In this document: piece by piece, positions 15,911 to 23,988 of the stretch | Position numbering within the stretch: the first letter of the stretch is position 1 | Layout: each line of letters starts with the position of its first letter | Assembly (NCBI GenBank): GCA_035709005.1 | Contig: DASTFB010000071.1 | Coordinates: 62,001-126,000, forward strand | DNA length: 64,000 nucleotides | From: Candidatus Methylomirabilota bacterium | Lineage (GTDB): Bacteria; Methylomirabilota; Methylomirabilia; Rokubacteriales; CSP1-6 | Direction: 5' to 3' | Position numbers and translations under genes: made by a program | Notes under the pieces: generated by a model | What the model saw: only the letters and a program-made list of their open reading frames with translations | Told to the model about the DNA's origin: nothing | Databases searched by the model: none

Positions 15911-17469
15911 CAGGTCAGCTCCTCCATGAAGCCCGCGATCTCCTCGACCCGGACACCACGCACGGCCACTTCGGGCGCGTAGACGACCTCGTCGGCGGCC
16001 CACACGATCGTCCCCTTCACGTCCTTGGTGATGCCGACGATGTTGTTCAGCACGTTCGCGATGTTGTCGTTGATCCGCACGGTGTTGGGCCGGAGCGGCG
16101 CCTCGATGCGGCCGTCGCGGATGATATACGAATCGCCCACGACGGTGCAGGTGAAATCGCCGGCCGACAGCCCGTTGATCGGGTAGGTGTACCAGATGCG
16201 ACCGATGTACAGCCCGTCGTTCACGTGCTGGAGCAAGTCGGCCGAGCTCATCGGCTCGCTGCCCTCGAGGATCACGTTCGAGGCGGCGATGGACGGCTGG
16301 CTGTCGAACTGACGGCCCCCGCCGTCCCCGAATCGGAAGCCGTTGCGGGGCACCAGCGCCGCCTCGGCCGGCGCGCCGCTGGCGCCCAGTTTTGACGCCA
16401 GGCCGGCATCGCGGAGAAGCCGCCGGGTCTCGTACCAGTTGGACAGACACCCGACGAGGAGGCCGTCACGGATCAGGTCGGTGCGGCCGGTCGGCAGACC
16501 TTCGCAGGTGATCCCTTTGGAGCCCATGAGCCCGGGCCGGGCCCCGTCGTCGTAGATCGTGAGCGACGGCGAGGCGACCCGGCGGCCCAGCTTGCCCAGA
16601 AACGGCGTGCTAGAGGAATAGAACGCGCTCGCGCTGCAGGCCGGGACGACGAGGTTGTTCAGAAGATCCGTGACCGGCTGGCGGCCGAGGATCATCGTGT
16701 ACGTCCCGGAGCGGACGCGATGGCCGCCCACCGCGGCGGTGGCGTTCTGGGCGGCTTCCACCCCCGCTTCGTCGGTGAAGTGATCGAGCCGCGTCCCCGT
16801 GGACCAGCCCGACCCCTTGGCCTGCCGGGCCTCCACCATCCCGGTCACGAACGCGGTGAGGAGCGTCGACTCGTCGGTCTGCGTCTCGGGCATCGCGGTG
16901 GAGGCGATGGCCATGCGTTCCTGCAGGATCGTCACATCGCCTCCCAGGATCAGGCCGAGCGCTCGCAGTCCCGCTTCGCTGGTGGCCAGGTCGGCCAGGC
17001 GCGAGGAGGCGAGAAACGTCCTGAGCGCGCCGTGGATGACGCTCCAGCCGGCCTCGACCAGCCGCGCGTCGTCCAGGCCCATGAGGCGCGGGTCGTGATA
17101 GTCGCGGAGGCTGCGTCTCTCCGGGCGCGGCCGTGGCAGCGAGACGAACTCGGGATCGCGGATGGCGGCGGCGCGAGCCTTCGCGAAGGCCCGCTCTACG
17201 CCGCGCTGCGAGAGGTCGGCCGGCTCGGCACCGAACCCCAGCCACGGGCCGTCCGGCCCATCGAAGACCACCTGCAGGCCCAGGCCCCACGCCTGCGAGG
17301 ACTTGGGCTCCTCCACGCCGTTGCAGGGGATATGGGAGGTGTAGCAGAGACGCGTGAGGAGCGCGGTGTTGGCAGCCGCGAACGCCTCGACCTCGCGGAC
17401 GCCTGGCTGGGCGTGCGCGAATGCCAGCGCGGCGCCGACGGCTCGGGCGAGGTCACTGGTCTCGATCAC
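15910..17469 (-). CDS. TldD/PmbA family protein, PmbA-like partner
   Basis: 519 aa from GTG 17469. The fold-level landmarks of the TldD/PmbA (TldE) family are present: GLGLQVVFDG, GSKGITCEGLPTG, SNVILEGSEPMSSADLLQHV and GDFTCTVVGDSYIIRDG. No HExxxH is seen, so this is the non-zinc partner expected to pair with the TldD two genes upstream. TldD/E heterodimers are cytosolic zinc proteases that open peptide substrates such as microcin leaders or antitoxins. At about 520 aa it is longer than E. coli PmbA (about 450). Its GTG overlaps the stop of the extended rhodanese frame by 4 bases. Confidence 0.8.
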   Translation of the reverse strand: MIETSDLARAVGAALAFAHAQPGVREVEAFAAANTALLTRLCYTSHIPCNGVEEPKSSQAWGLGLQVVFDGPDGPWLGFGAEPADLSQRGVERAFAKARAAAIRDPEFVSLPRPRPERRSLRDYHDPRLMGLDDARLVEAGWSVIHGALRTFLASSRLADLATSEAGLRALGLILGGDVTILQERMAIASTAMPETQTDESTLLTAFVTGMVEARQAKGSGWSTGTRLDHFTDEAGVEAAQNATAAVGGHRVRSGTYTMILGRQPVTDLLNNLVVPACSASAFYSSSTPFLGKLGRRVASPSLTIYDDGARPGLMGSKGITCEGLPTGRTDLIRDGLLVGCLSNWYETRRLLRDAGLASKLGASGAPAEAALVPRNGFRFGDGGGRQFDSQPSIAASNVILEGSEPMSSADLLQHVNDGLYIGRIWYTYPINGLSAGDFTCTVVGDSYIIRDGRIEAPLRPNTVRINDNIANVLNNIVGITKDVKGTIVWAADEVVYAPEVAVRGVRVEEIAGFMEELT

Positions 17470-17870
17470 CGCCGCTGACCTTCGGTCGGGTAACCCTTCT
17501 GGGCCCAGCCCGGCAAGCCTTCGTCGAGAACCTTGTGGTTGCGCCAGCCGCGCGCATACACGATGTCGCTGGCCCCCCGGGCCAGCGCGTGGGGGCAGGT
17601 TCAATAGAAGACGACCAGCTGAGTCCGGGGGACCTCGCGGAGCCGCCCGGGCAGGGCGCGCAGCGGAATCGAGCGCGCGCCCTTGATGTGCAGCTGCTCA
17701 TACTCGGGCGGCGTGCGCACGTCGACGATGGTCACGGCGGTGCCGCCGTCCACCAGCCGCTTCAACGCGTCCACCCCGATGAAGGCCACCGGGTAGTTGG
17801 GTGGGGCCGCCGGCGCGGCGGAGCCCAGGAGCAGGACGGCTATGACCACGAACGTCAGTAGGGCCCGCAC
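17466..17870 (-). CDS. Exported rhodanese-like protein, probable selenoprotein (Sec at codon 90, TGA 17603-17601)
   Basis: 134 residues if TGA is read as selenocysteine. A signal peptide (MRALLTFVVIAVLLLG start, AAPAAPP cleavage region) leads to a single rhodanese domain: VTIVDVRTPPEYEQLHIKGA, then LVVFY-U-TCPHALA, then ARGWRNHKVLDEGLPGW and GYP. In the family the residue after V-[VL]-[FY]-Y is the catalytic cysteine that carries the persulfide; here that codon is TGA. The frame continues 44 codons with the expected C-terminal rhodanese sequence and ends at TGA 17468-17466, overlapping the next start GTG 17469 exactly as other junctions of this operon do. A hairpin follows the TGA at SECIS distance. 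The alternative is a simple nonsense mutation, but the downstream reading frame is undamaged. Confidence 0.78.
17567..17587 (-). promoter_or_regulatory. Candidate bacterial SECIS hairpin in the rhodanese mRNA
   Basis: Reading the minus strand after the TGA, bases 14-22 (CGCTGGCCC) pair perfectly with bases 26-34 (GGGCCAGCG) around a GGG loop. The loop begins 23 bases after the UGA. Known bacterial SECIS elements lie directly downstream of UGA, with the apical loop about 16-37 bases away and a G among the first loop bases, so distance and loop fit. The element also codes for part of the protein (residues 95-101). Confidence 0.65.
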
Positions 17871-17871
17871 C

Positions 17872-19440
17872 TCAGCCCCCGACGACGCGGGCCCGGCTGC
17901 GGATCGTGGGCCCGCCGTTGCCGAGCTTCTTGGTCTGCATCGGCTGGCCCTTGCCGCAATTGGGGATCGGATAGAGCAGGAAGTCCGAGCCCACCGCGTC
18001 CACGTTCATGAGGTAATCGCGGGTGTCGGCGGCGATGCCGCCATCGCGGTAGAGCCGGCCGAGCTGGCCGTTGCGGATCTCGTAGACCGTGCGGGCCGAG
18101 ATCCGGAAATTCTCCCGACTCTCCGCGATCGAGGGCGTGCGGTGCCCGGCCAGGTAGAACCCCCGGTCCACTTCGGCCACGATGTCTCGGGGATCGCGGT
18201 CGCCGCCGGCGAAGACCGTGTTCGACATACGGACGAGGGGCACCAGGGCGGCGTCGGTGGCCTTGTAGTGACCGTTGGGCGCCCCTCCGAAGACCGCCGC
18301 CGTCTGCCGGCTGTTCATGAAGCCCGTGAAAATGCCGCGATCGATGTGCACGACGCGGCGGGCCGGCGTCCCCTCGTGATCGTAGCGGTAGTGACCGTAG
18401 CCGGGCAGTCCGGGATCGGAATACGCGGTCACCAGCGGTGAGGCCACCGGCTTGCCGAGCTGGTGCTCGTCCAGACTGCGCAGCAGCCAGGAGCGGCCGG
18501 CGTAGGCCGTCTCCATCTTGAGGGCCCGATCGAGCTCGACCGGGTGCCCGACGATCTCGTGGGAGACCAGGGTGTTGTAGTGAGGATCCGTGACGACGAC
18601 CACCTCACGATCGGAGGTCGGCAGGACCGGCGCCTCGGCCAGCGCCGCGGCCTCGCGGGCCAGAGCCAGCACGAAGTCGCGGAGCGGCGGAAAGCGCATC
18701 ATCGGCTCACCCACCCCGCCGGCCACGATCTCCCAGCCGCGCTGGTGCCCCATCACGTCGTAGAGGTCCTGGTTGACCGTACCGCTGCCGGCCACTACGG
18801 CGCACCCGCCTTGCGTCAGCGCGAACGCTTGATCGATCAGGGCGCCTTCCGTCGAGGCGAACAGCTCGCGGGAGAGCTGCGTGAGCACGCCCACGTAATT
18901 GTGGTGGATGCGGGCGTCGAGGGCCGCGACCTCCCGCGATAGCTCGGTGGCGAGGCGGACCATGTCGGCCAGGGGGACCGTTCGGGGGTCGACCTGATAG
19001 ACCGCGGGCACGGTGTCCACGCACACGTCGGTCGCATGCAGCCGCGTGTTGGCCAGCGCCTCACCGAGGGCGCCGAACTTGCCCCGGGCATCCGCCTTCA
19101 TCTCGGCGTTGAGGGTGGCGCGGCGCCAGGCCTGGCGAATCGCCTCGCGAATGATCTGGTCCAGGCGAGGCAGATCGCTGGCGCCCAGGCTCAGGCCGAC
19201 GTAGCCGGCGGCGACCGCGCGGTCGCCGGCGAGGACGCGGACCCCCAGGGACAGCGCGTAGTCGTCGCCGGAGAAGCGGCTGGCCCCGTTCTCGGCGGCC
19301 GCCCCCTTGGCCTCCACGGCTTCCAGGCGCAGGTCGGCGTACGTGAGATGGGGAAGGCGACCGGCGGTGTCGCGGAGGACGTCACGGATCATCGGCTTGA
19401 GGCCCTCGATGACCTCGACCGAGACGCGCGTCACCGTCAC
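17872..19440 (-). CDS. tldD: TldD family zinc metalloprotease subunit
   Basis: 522 aa from GTG 19440, overlapping the moeA stop (GTGA). The zinc motif is HEIVGH (HExxxH), preceded by DPHYNTLVS. The conserved TldD landmarks GYGHYRYDHEGTPARR, GIFTGFMNSRQTA, NGHYKATD and PIPNCGKGQPMQ follow. With the PmbA-like protein encoded two genes downstream it should form the TldD/E heterodimer. The rhodanese gene sits between the two, which is unusual. The substrate is unknown and no precursor-peptide gene is obvious nearby. Confidence 0.87.
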   Translation of the reverse strand: MTVTRVSVEVIEGLKPMIRDVLRDTAGRLPHLTYADLRLEAVEAKGAAAENGASRFSGDDYALSLGVRVLAGDRAVAAGYVGLSLGASDLPRLDQIIREAIRQAWRRATLNAEMKADARGKFGALGEALANTRLHATDVCVDTVPAVYQVDPRTVPLADMVRLATELSREVAALDARIHHNYVGVLTQLSRELFASTEGALIDQAFALTQGGCAVVAGSGTVNQDLYDVMGHQRGWEIVAGGVGEPMMRFPPLRDFVLALAREAAALAEAPVLPTSDREVVVVTDPHYNTLVSHEIVGHPVELDRALKMETAYAGRSWLLRSLDEHQLGKPVASPLVTAYSDPGLPGYGHYRYDHEGTPARRVVHIDRGIFTGFMNSRQTAAVFGGAPNGHYKATDAALVPLVRMSNTVFAGGDRDPRDIVAEVDRGFYLAGHRTPSIAESRENFRISARTVYEIRNGQLGRLYRDGGIAADTRDYLMNVDAVGSDFLLYPIPNCGKGQPMQTKKLGNGGPTIRSRARVVGG

Positions 19441-20642
19441 GCCTCGCCTCCCAGGGGTTCCACGAGCACCTCCTCACCGGCGGCCACGTCGCCGCGTTCC
19501 TCCTCCAGCACGATGAGACAGTTGCCGGCGACCATCGAGCTCAGGATGCCCGATCCCTGCGGGCCGGTGGTTCGAACGCGCCACTCTCCGGCCTCGAAGC
19601 GGAGGATCCCGCGCTTGAACTCGCGACGACCCTGCTTCTTGCGCATGGGCTCCTGGGCGCGCGCCGACCACAACTCGGGCAGGATGCGGCGCCGACCGGC
19701 CAGGGCATAGAGGACGGGTCGCGCGAAGAGCAGGAAGGCCAGCATGGACGCCACCGGGTTTCCCGGCAGGCCGAAGAAGTGCGCCTGACCGATTCGGCCC
19801 ACGGCCAGCGGGCGGCCCGGCTGCATGGCGACCTGCCAGAAGTCGATGCCGCCGATCTCGGCCAGGACCTCCTTGACGAGATCGTAGACGCCCACCGAGA
19901 CCCCGCCCGAGGTGACGACGACGTGGGCGCTGGCGGCCGCCTGCCGCAGGCGCGCCTGCAGCTCGTCGCGGTGGTCGGGCACGATGCCGAGGTCGGTGAC
20001 GACGGCCCCGCACTGCTCGGCCAGCGCCCGCAGCGTGAAGCGGTTGGCATCGTAGATCTGGCCCGGCTTGCGGGGGGTTCCCGGCTCGGCGACCTCGTCG
20101 CCGGTCGACAGCAGCGCCACGCGCGGACGCTGGGCCACCAGCACCTGGCTCAGCCCCAACGAGGCGAGCAGTCCGAGCTCCTGCGGGCGAAGGACGCTTC
20201 CCGACTCGATCACCACGCTGCCCGTCTGCACGTCCTCGCCACGGAACCGAACATTGGCCGCCTTGGCGATGGGCGGCACGCGGACGCGGTCGCCGACGCG
20301 CTCGACGTTCTCCTGCGGATAGACGGTGTCGGCGCCCGCGGGCATCGGCGCCCCCGTCATGATGCGGATGGCCTGGCCGGACCGCAGGGAGCCGGTGAAC
20401 ACGTCGCCGGCCTGCAGATCGCCCACGACGGTCAGCTCGCGGGTTCCGCTGGTCGGGAGGTCGGCGCTGGACACCGCGTACCCGTCGACGGCGGAGTTGT
20501 CGGTGGGCGGGACGTCGAAGGTGGCCCGCACGGCTTCCCACAGGACGCGACCGCGGGCGTCGGTGAGAGGCAGGAGCTCGGGAGCCGTGCGTTCTCTGAC
20601 TCGGGCGAGGATGCGAGTTTGCCCATCCCCCACCGAAATCAT
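19437..20642 (-). CDS. moeA: Molybdopterin molybdenumtransferase MoeA
   Basis: 401 aa, inserting molybdate into adenylylated molybdopterin. Motifs: PPTDNSAVDGYAV near residue 40 (the catalytic region of MoeA), IMTGAPMPAGADTVYPQE, LLSTGDEVAEPG, VTSGGVSVGVYDLV and FGLPGNPVAS. The length fits MoeA domains I-IV. It is the first gene of the minus-strand operon. TATAAT at 20654-20649 lies 6 bases before its ATG, so the transcript probably starts at or next to the ATG. The molybdenum enzyme most likely to benefit in this window is the CODH-like complex at 42.9-46.6 kb. Confidence 0.93.
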   Translation of the reverse strand: MISVGDGQTRILARVRERTAPELLPLTDARGRVLWEAVRATFDVPPTDNSAVDGYAVSSADLPTSGTRELTVVGDLQAGDVFTGSLRSGQAIRIMTGAPMPAGADTVYPQENVERVGDRVRVPPIAKAANVRFRGEDVQTGSVVIESGSVLRPQELGLLASLGLSQVLVAQRPRVALLSTGDEVAEPGTPRKPGQIYDANRFTLRALAEQCGAVVTDLGIVPDHRDELQARLRQAAASAHVVVTSGGVSVGVYDLVKEVLAEIGGIDFWQVAMQPGRPLAVGRIGQAHFFGLPGNPVASMLAFLLFARPVLYALAGRRRILPELWSARAQEPMRKKQGRREFKRGILRFEAGEWRVRTTGPQGSGILSSMVAGNCLIVLEEERGDVAAGEEVLVEPLGGEA

Positions 20643-20647
20643 GCCGT

Positions 20648-20654
20648 TATTATA
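20648..20654. promoter_or_regulatory. Symmetric TATTATA box serving two divergent genes
   Basis: The minus strand reads TATAAT (20654-20649), 6 bases before the moeA ATG. The plus strand reads TATTAT (20648-20653), 7 bases before the RDD GTG. The whole intergenic space is 18 bases, so there is no room for a leader in either direction. The same TATTATA heptamer recurs at 56646-56652, again between divergent genes. Confidence 0.6.
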
Positions 20655-20660
20655 CACGTC

Positions 20661-21152
20661 GTGAACGGGCTGCCTTCCGGCCCCGCCCCGCCCGCCGGGT
20701 TCTGGATCCGCGCCGTCGCCCTCGTGATCGACATGCTGGTCTGGTCGCTGGTCCGACTCTCGCTGGATATCGTGGCGACCGGCCTCGGCGCCCAGGACGT
20801 CGACGACTCGCCCTTCTTCCAATCGACGCTCGGTTTCTTCAGCCTGTTCTTCACGGCGCTCTACACCACCGTGCTGCACGCCCTCGATGGGCAGACGCTG
20901 GGCAAGCTCGCCGTCGGTGTCCGGGTTGTCGGCGTGGACGGCGAGCGGCTGCCGTTCGGCGCGGCGCTGCTGCGCTGGTTCGCCCTGTTCCTCTCGCTGC
21001 TGCCGTTGGGGTTCGGCTTCATCATGGCCGGGCTTCGGCGCGACAAGCGCGCGCTGCACGATCTCATCGCTGGCAGCCGTGTCGAGCGCACCGGGACGCG
21101 CCGCCCCCGTGGCCCCGCCCCGGTGGAGGAGTCCACCGCCAGCACCCCCTGA
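20661..21152 (+). CDS. RDD family membrane protein
   Basis: 163 aa from GTG 20661. The N-terminus GFWIRAVALVIDMLV is the RDD signature in relaxed form (Arg and Asp conserved). Three to four hydrophobic segments follow, with GQTLGKLAVGVRVV between segments 2 and 3 and KRALHDLIAGSRV near the end, both typical. RDD proteins are small inner-membrane proteins; some act in Na+/H+ exchange, but most are uncharacterised. It is transcribed away from moeA. Confidence 0.82.
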   Translation: MNGLPSGPAPPAGFWIRAVALVIDMLVWSLVRLSLDIVATGLGAQDVDDSPFFQSTLGFFSLFFTALYTTVLHALDGQTLGKLAVGVRVVGVDGERLPFGAALLRWFALFLSLLPLGFGFIMAGLRRDKRALHDLIAGSRVERTGTRRPRGPAPVEESTASTP

Positions 21153-21158
21153 CCGACC

Positions 21159-21188
21159 TTGACAGGCGTTGCCTCCTGTCACTATCTT
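21159..21188 (+). promoter_or_regulatory. Sigma70-type promoter of the RNA-binding protein gene with an inverted repeat in the spacer
   Basis: TTGACA (21159-21164), an 18-base spacer and TATCTT (21183-21188). The inverted repeat GACAGG-N8-CCTGTC (21161-21180) overlaps the -35 box and fills the spacer, the position of a classic repressor operator. The leader of about 70 bases ends with AGGAGGT (21250-21256), 8 bases before the ATG. Confidence 0.6.
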
Positions 21189-21264
21189 TGGGGCCACGGG
21201 ATAGGGAGCAGGGTGTAGGTGCACCCTTAGCGCGCCGCTGTTCTAGGGCAGGAGGTTTCGGGGC

Positions 21265-21603
21265 ATGCCCGCAAAGCTGTTCGTCGGCAACCTCTCCTTT
21301 CAGGCCACTGAAGAGGACCTCCGCGAGCTGTTCGCCCAGGCCGGAACCGTCGAAACCGTCCGTATCATCACGGATCAGTTCACCGGGCGGCCCCGGGGGT
21401 TTGGCTTCGTGGAGATGGCCACGAAGGAGGAAGCCACCAAAGCCATCGAGATGCTGAATGGCCGGCTCTTCCGTGACCGCAACCTCGTCGTCGACGAAGC
21501 CCGTCCCCAGCCTCAGCGGGGTCCCGGGGGGGGTGGCGGAGACCGCGGGGCGCGCGGTCCGCGGCCCGGAGGCGGCGGTCCTGGAGGCGGCTGGCGCCGC
21601 TGA
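21265..21603 (+). CDS. Small RRM RNA-binding protein (cyanobacterial/cold-inducible type)
   Basis: 112 aa. One RRM domain: RNP2 is LFVGNLSF (residues 5-12) and RNP1 is RGFGFVEM (about 44-51), both with the aromatic residues that stack on RNA. The last 30 residues are a Gly/Arg-rich tail ([18 protein letters not shown]) that gives extra RNA affinity. Such proteins bind single-stranded RNA and are often cold or stress induced. It has its own strong promoter and ribosome-binding site and appears monocistronic. Confidence 0.93.
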   Translation: MPAKLFVGNLSFQATEEDLRELFAQAGTVETVRIITDQFTGRPRGFGFVEMATKEEATKAIEMLNGRLFRDRNLVVDEARPQPQRGPGGGGGDRGARGPRPGGGGPGGGWRR

Positions 21604-21609
21604 CCGGCA

Positions 21610-21630
21610 GGCCCCGGCCGTCGCGGGGCC
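21610..21630. terminator. GC-rich hairpin between convergent genes
   Basis: GGCCCCG (21610-21616) pairs with CGGGGCC (21624-21630) around a 7-base loop in the 30-base gap between the RRM gene and the convergent polymerase gene. No T-tract follows on either strand, so it would be a weak intrinsic or Rho-assisted two-way terminator. Confidence 0.45.
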
Positions 21631-21633
21631 GAT

Positions 21634-23948
21634 TCAGAAGAGCGTGAGCTGCGCGGAGGGCTCCGGTTCCTCCGGGCCTGGCGGCCGGAGCCCCTCGTGG
21701 TCGATGAACGCGCGGAAGCGCTCCCAGATCTCCTGGAGTTTGGCCTGGTAAAACTCGGTATTTTCATCGGGGCGCGCCGGGTCCCAGGCGCTCAGCAATC
21801 GCGCGCACTCGTTGACGGCGACGCTTGCCCCGCGTCCGGCCACGTAGTACGACACCTGATCGCCGGGCTGCCAGGCCCGGCCCGAGCGCTCCGCCAGCTC
21901 GTAGGCCGCCGAGGGGCTGCGGGCGCCGGCCTGCAGGCGCTGCCGATAGACCTCCAGCGTCTCTCCCAGGGTCTCCGTCCGGGCGAAGAGCCGGGCGGGC
22001 ACGCGCCGGGCTGCGAAATCGGCCATCCAGCGGTCCACCTCGGCCTTCACCTCCATCCGTCTCCCGGTGAGCAGCAGTCGCACGACCTGCTCGATCAGCT
22101 GCCGCTGAAAGGGCTCCAGGACGCGTGAACGGAAGGCCGAGCCGCGGAGGCTCACCCGGCCCTGCTCGTCGAGGAGCGCGTAGGTCTTGAGCTTGTAGCT
22201 CAACATCGCCCGGAACCGTCCGTCCAGCTCCACCTGGATCCCGGGCGGCAGCCCTTCGGTGATGCGATCGACGAGGCGATCGTCATCCGCGGGGCAGTGG
22301 GTTGCGGGTGGCACGAAGTACACGCCGTCGGTGTCGGCCTCCAGCACGGTGGCGCCCAGGACACCGAGTCCATCGATGAGCGCGCTCACGACAGCGCGGC
22401 CCTCGGTCGTGACCCGGTCGGCTGCGGCGTAGTCGTTGAAGTGGCCGCCGCCGAACGCCAGGTAGCCGTAGAAGGCGTTGATCAGCAGCTTGAAGGCCTG
22501 CTGCAGAGCGCTGAGGTGCGCGCGCTCGTGCTCGGGCGCCTCGCGGCTCAGACGCTTGGCCGCCACCCGGAACGTCCGCAGGCGTCCCAGCAGCTCCAGG
22601 AAGACTCCGAGCTCGTCGCCGGCGGGCGCGATGTTCCGGGCCAGCATGAGCGACGGGTAGAGCGAGGTGACATCCACGTGGAGCACCGGGCGGGCGACGC
22701 CCTGCTGGAACAGGGCGACCAGCGCTCCGCTCACCAGGGCGCCGGGCCGGGGCAGGGGAATCGCGTGCCGCCGATGCAGGTACTCGCGCAGCATGAGGGC
22801 GTCGATCTTGGCCGCCGGCCCGCGCAGCGTCGTCGACTGCAAGTCGAAGGGCACGACCTGAGCCTGCGCGAAGTACGGGGGGGCGAGAAGACTAGACACG
22901 CCAAGCGTCTCGATGGCGTCGTCGAGCGCGTAGGCCATGAGGCGGTCGGGATGCTGGTGGAACTCGCGAGAGATCGTCGCGGGGTCGACGTAGGTTCGAT
23001 CCGGCGCGGCCACGCCCAGGTGACGGGCGATGTCCTTCAACCCGAACGAGGGCAGATCCCGTGTCGCGACGTCGTGTAGATGGGCCAGGATCCAGGTGTC
23101 CACGATGTGGCGTCCGGCCGCCTGGTAGCGCCGGTAGCCGAGGGCGCGCTCGGCGATCTGCAGGCGCGCGGGGCGGCCGGCCAGCGCACTGCCGTCGCGG
23201 CCCCAGGCCAGCGTCAACCCCCAGCGTCGGGCCCGCATCTCCAGATATTCGAGGTCGAAGCGGAAGATGTTGTGGCCCTCGATCACGTCGGGATCGCGCG
23301 CCCGGATCATCCGTCCGCATTCCTCCAGGAGATCGCGCTCCTCCATCCGATCGCCCCGGATGACGTGACGGAAGCCGCTGGTATCGGCGAGCGCGACGGC
23401 GATCACGCGATCCGTCGGCCGAAACGGGCTCGGAAAGTCGAAGCCGTCGCCGGTGAGCACCTCGATGTCGAGGGCCAGGCGCCGGAGGTCGGCGAAGCCG
23501 AGCCCGCCGAAGAACGTCCGCCCGCTCAGCAGCAGGTACTGATGCACGGGGTCGGGAAGAAAGCGATACGGCGCCGTCGGCGCGTTCGGAGCCAGCCCGG
23601 TCCGCTCGCGGCATACCTCCCGTGCGGCCAGGGCGTCGCTCCAGGTTCGCAGGCGCGCCAGCCACCGCAGACTTCCCGCCCCGGCCAGCCGTTCCACGCC
23701 GACCAGTCCGGCGGCGTCACGGACGAGATCCGGCTCGGCGATCAGCAGGAAGGGGGTGAAGGGCTCGGCTTCGGTGGTGAGGGCACCGTTCACGCGGCGC
23801 CAGACGCACATGGTGACACCGTCGGGATCGAGGCGACAGGCGACGATACCCCCGGTCGGATCCCACCCGAACAGGAGCGGCGTGCGTTCGAGCGTCAGCA
23901 GCGCGCGCCGTCCAGGATCGCGGCCCGCGCGCGAACGGCCTCGCTCAC
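21634..23948 (-). CDS. Family-B DNA polymerase (PolB type), with an apparent frameshift near the start
   Basis: About 770 aa when intact. The 3'-5' exonuclease domain shows Exo I LALDIEVL, Exo II EGHNIFRFDLEYL and Exo III YALDDAIET. The polymerase domain shows motif A DVTSLYPSLML, motif B KLLINAFYGYL and motif C ADTDGVYF, in which the usual DTDS is DTDG. In the main frame the first ATG is at 23811, but homologous-looking sequence (LLTLERTPLLFGWDPTGGI) continues upstream without any ATG/GTG/TTG. A frame starting at GTG 23948, 7 bases after TAGAAT 23961-23956, reads SEAVRARAAILDGA and then shifts at the GC run around 23901-23912. One GC unit too many would explain it. Family-B enzymes in bacteria usually act in repair or translesion synthesis. 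Confidence 0.82.
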
Positions 23949-23955
23949 GTCACGC

Positions 23956-23981
23956 ATTCTACCCGGGAGCCGTTGTATCCT
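23956..23981. promoter_or_regulatory. Divergent -10 boxes between polymerase and hydrolase genes
   Basis: TAGAAT on the minus strand (23961-23956) is 7 bases before GTG 23948 of the polymerase. TATCCT on the plus strand (23976-23981) is 7 bases before ATG 23989 of the hydrolase. The equal spacing supports leaderless starts for both and supports GTG 23948 as the true polymerase start. Confidence 0.5.
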
Positions 23982-23988
23982 CAACGCC

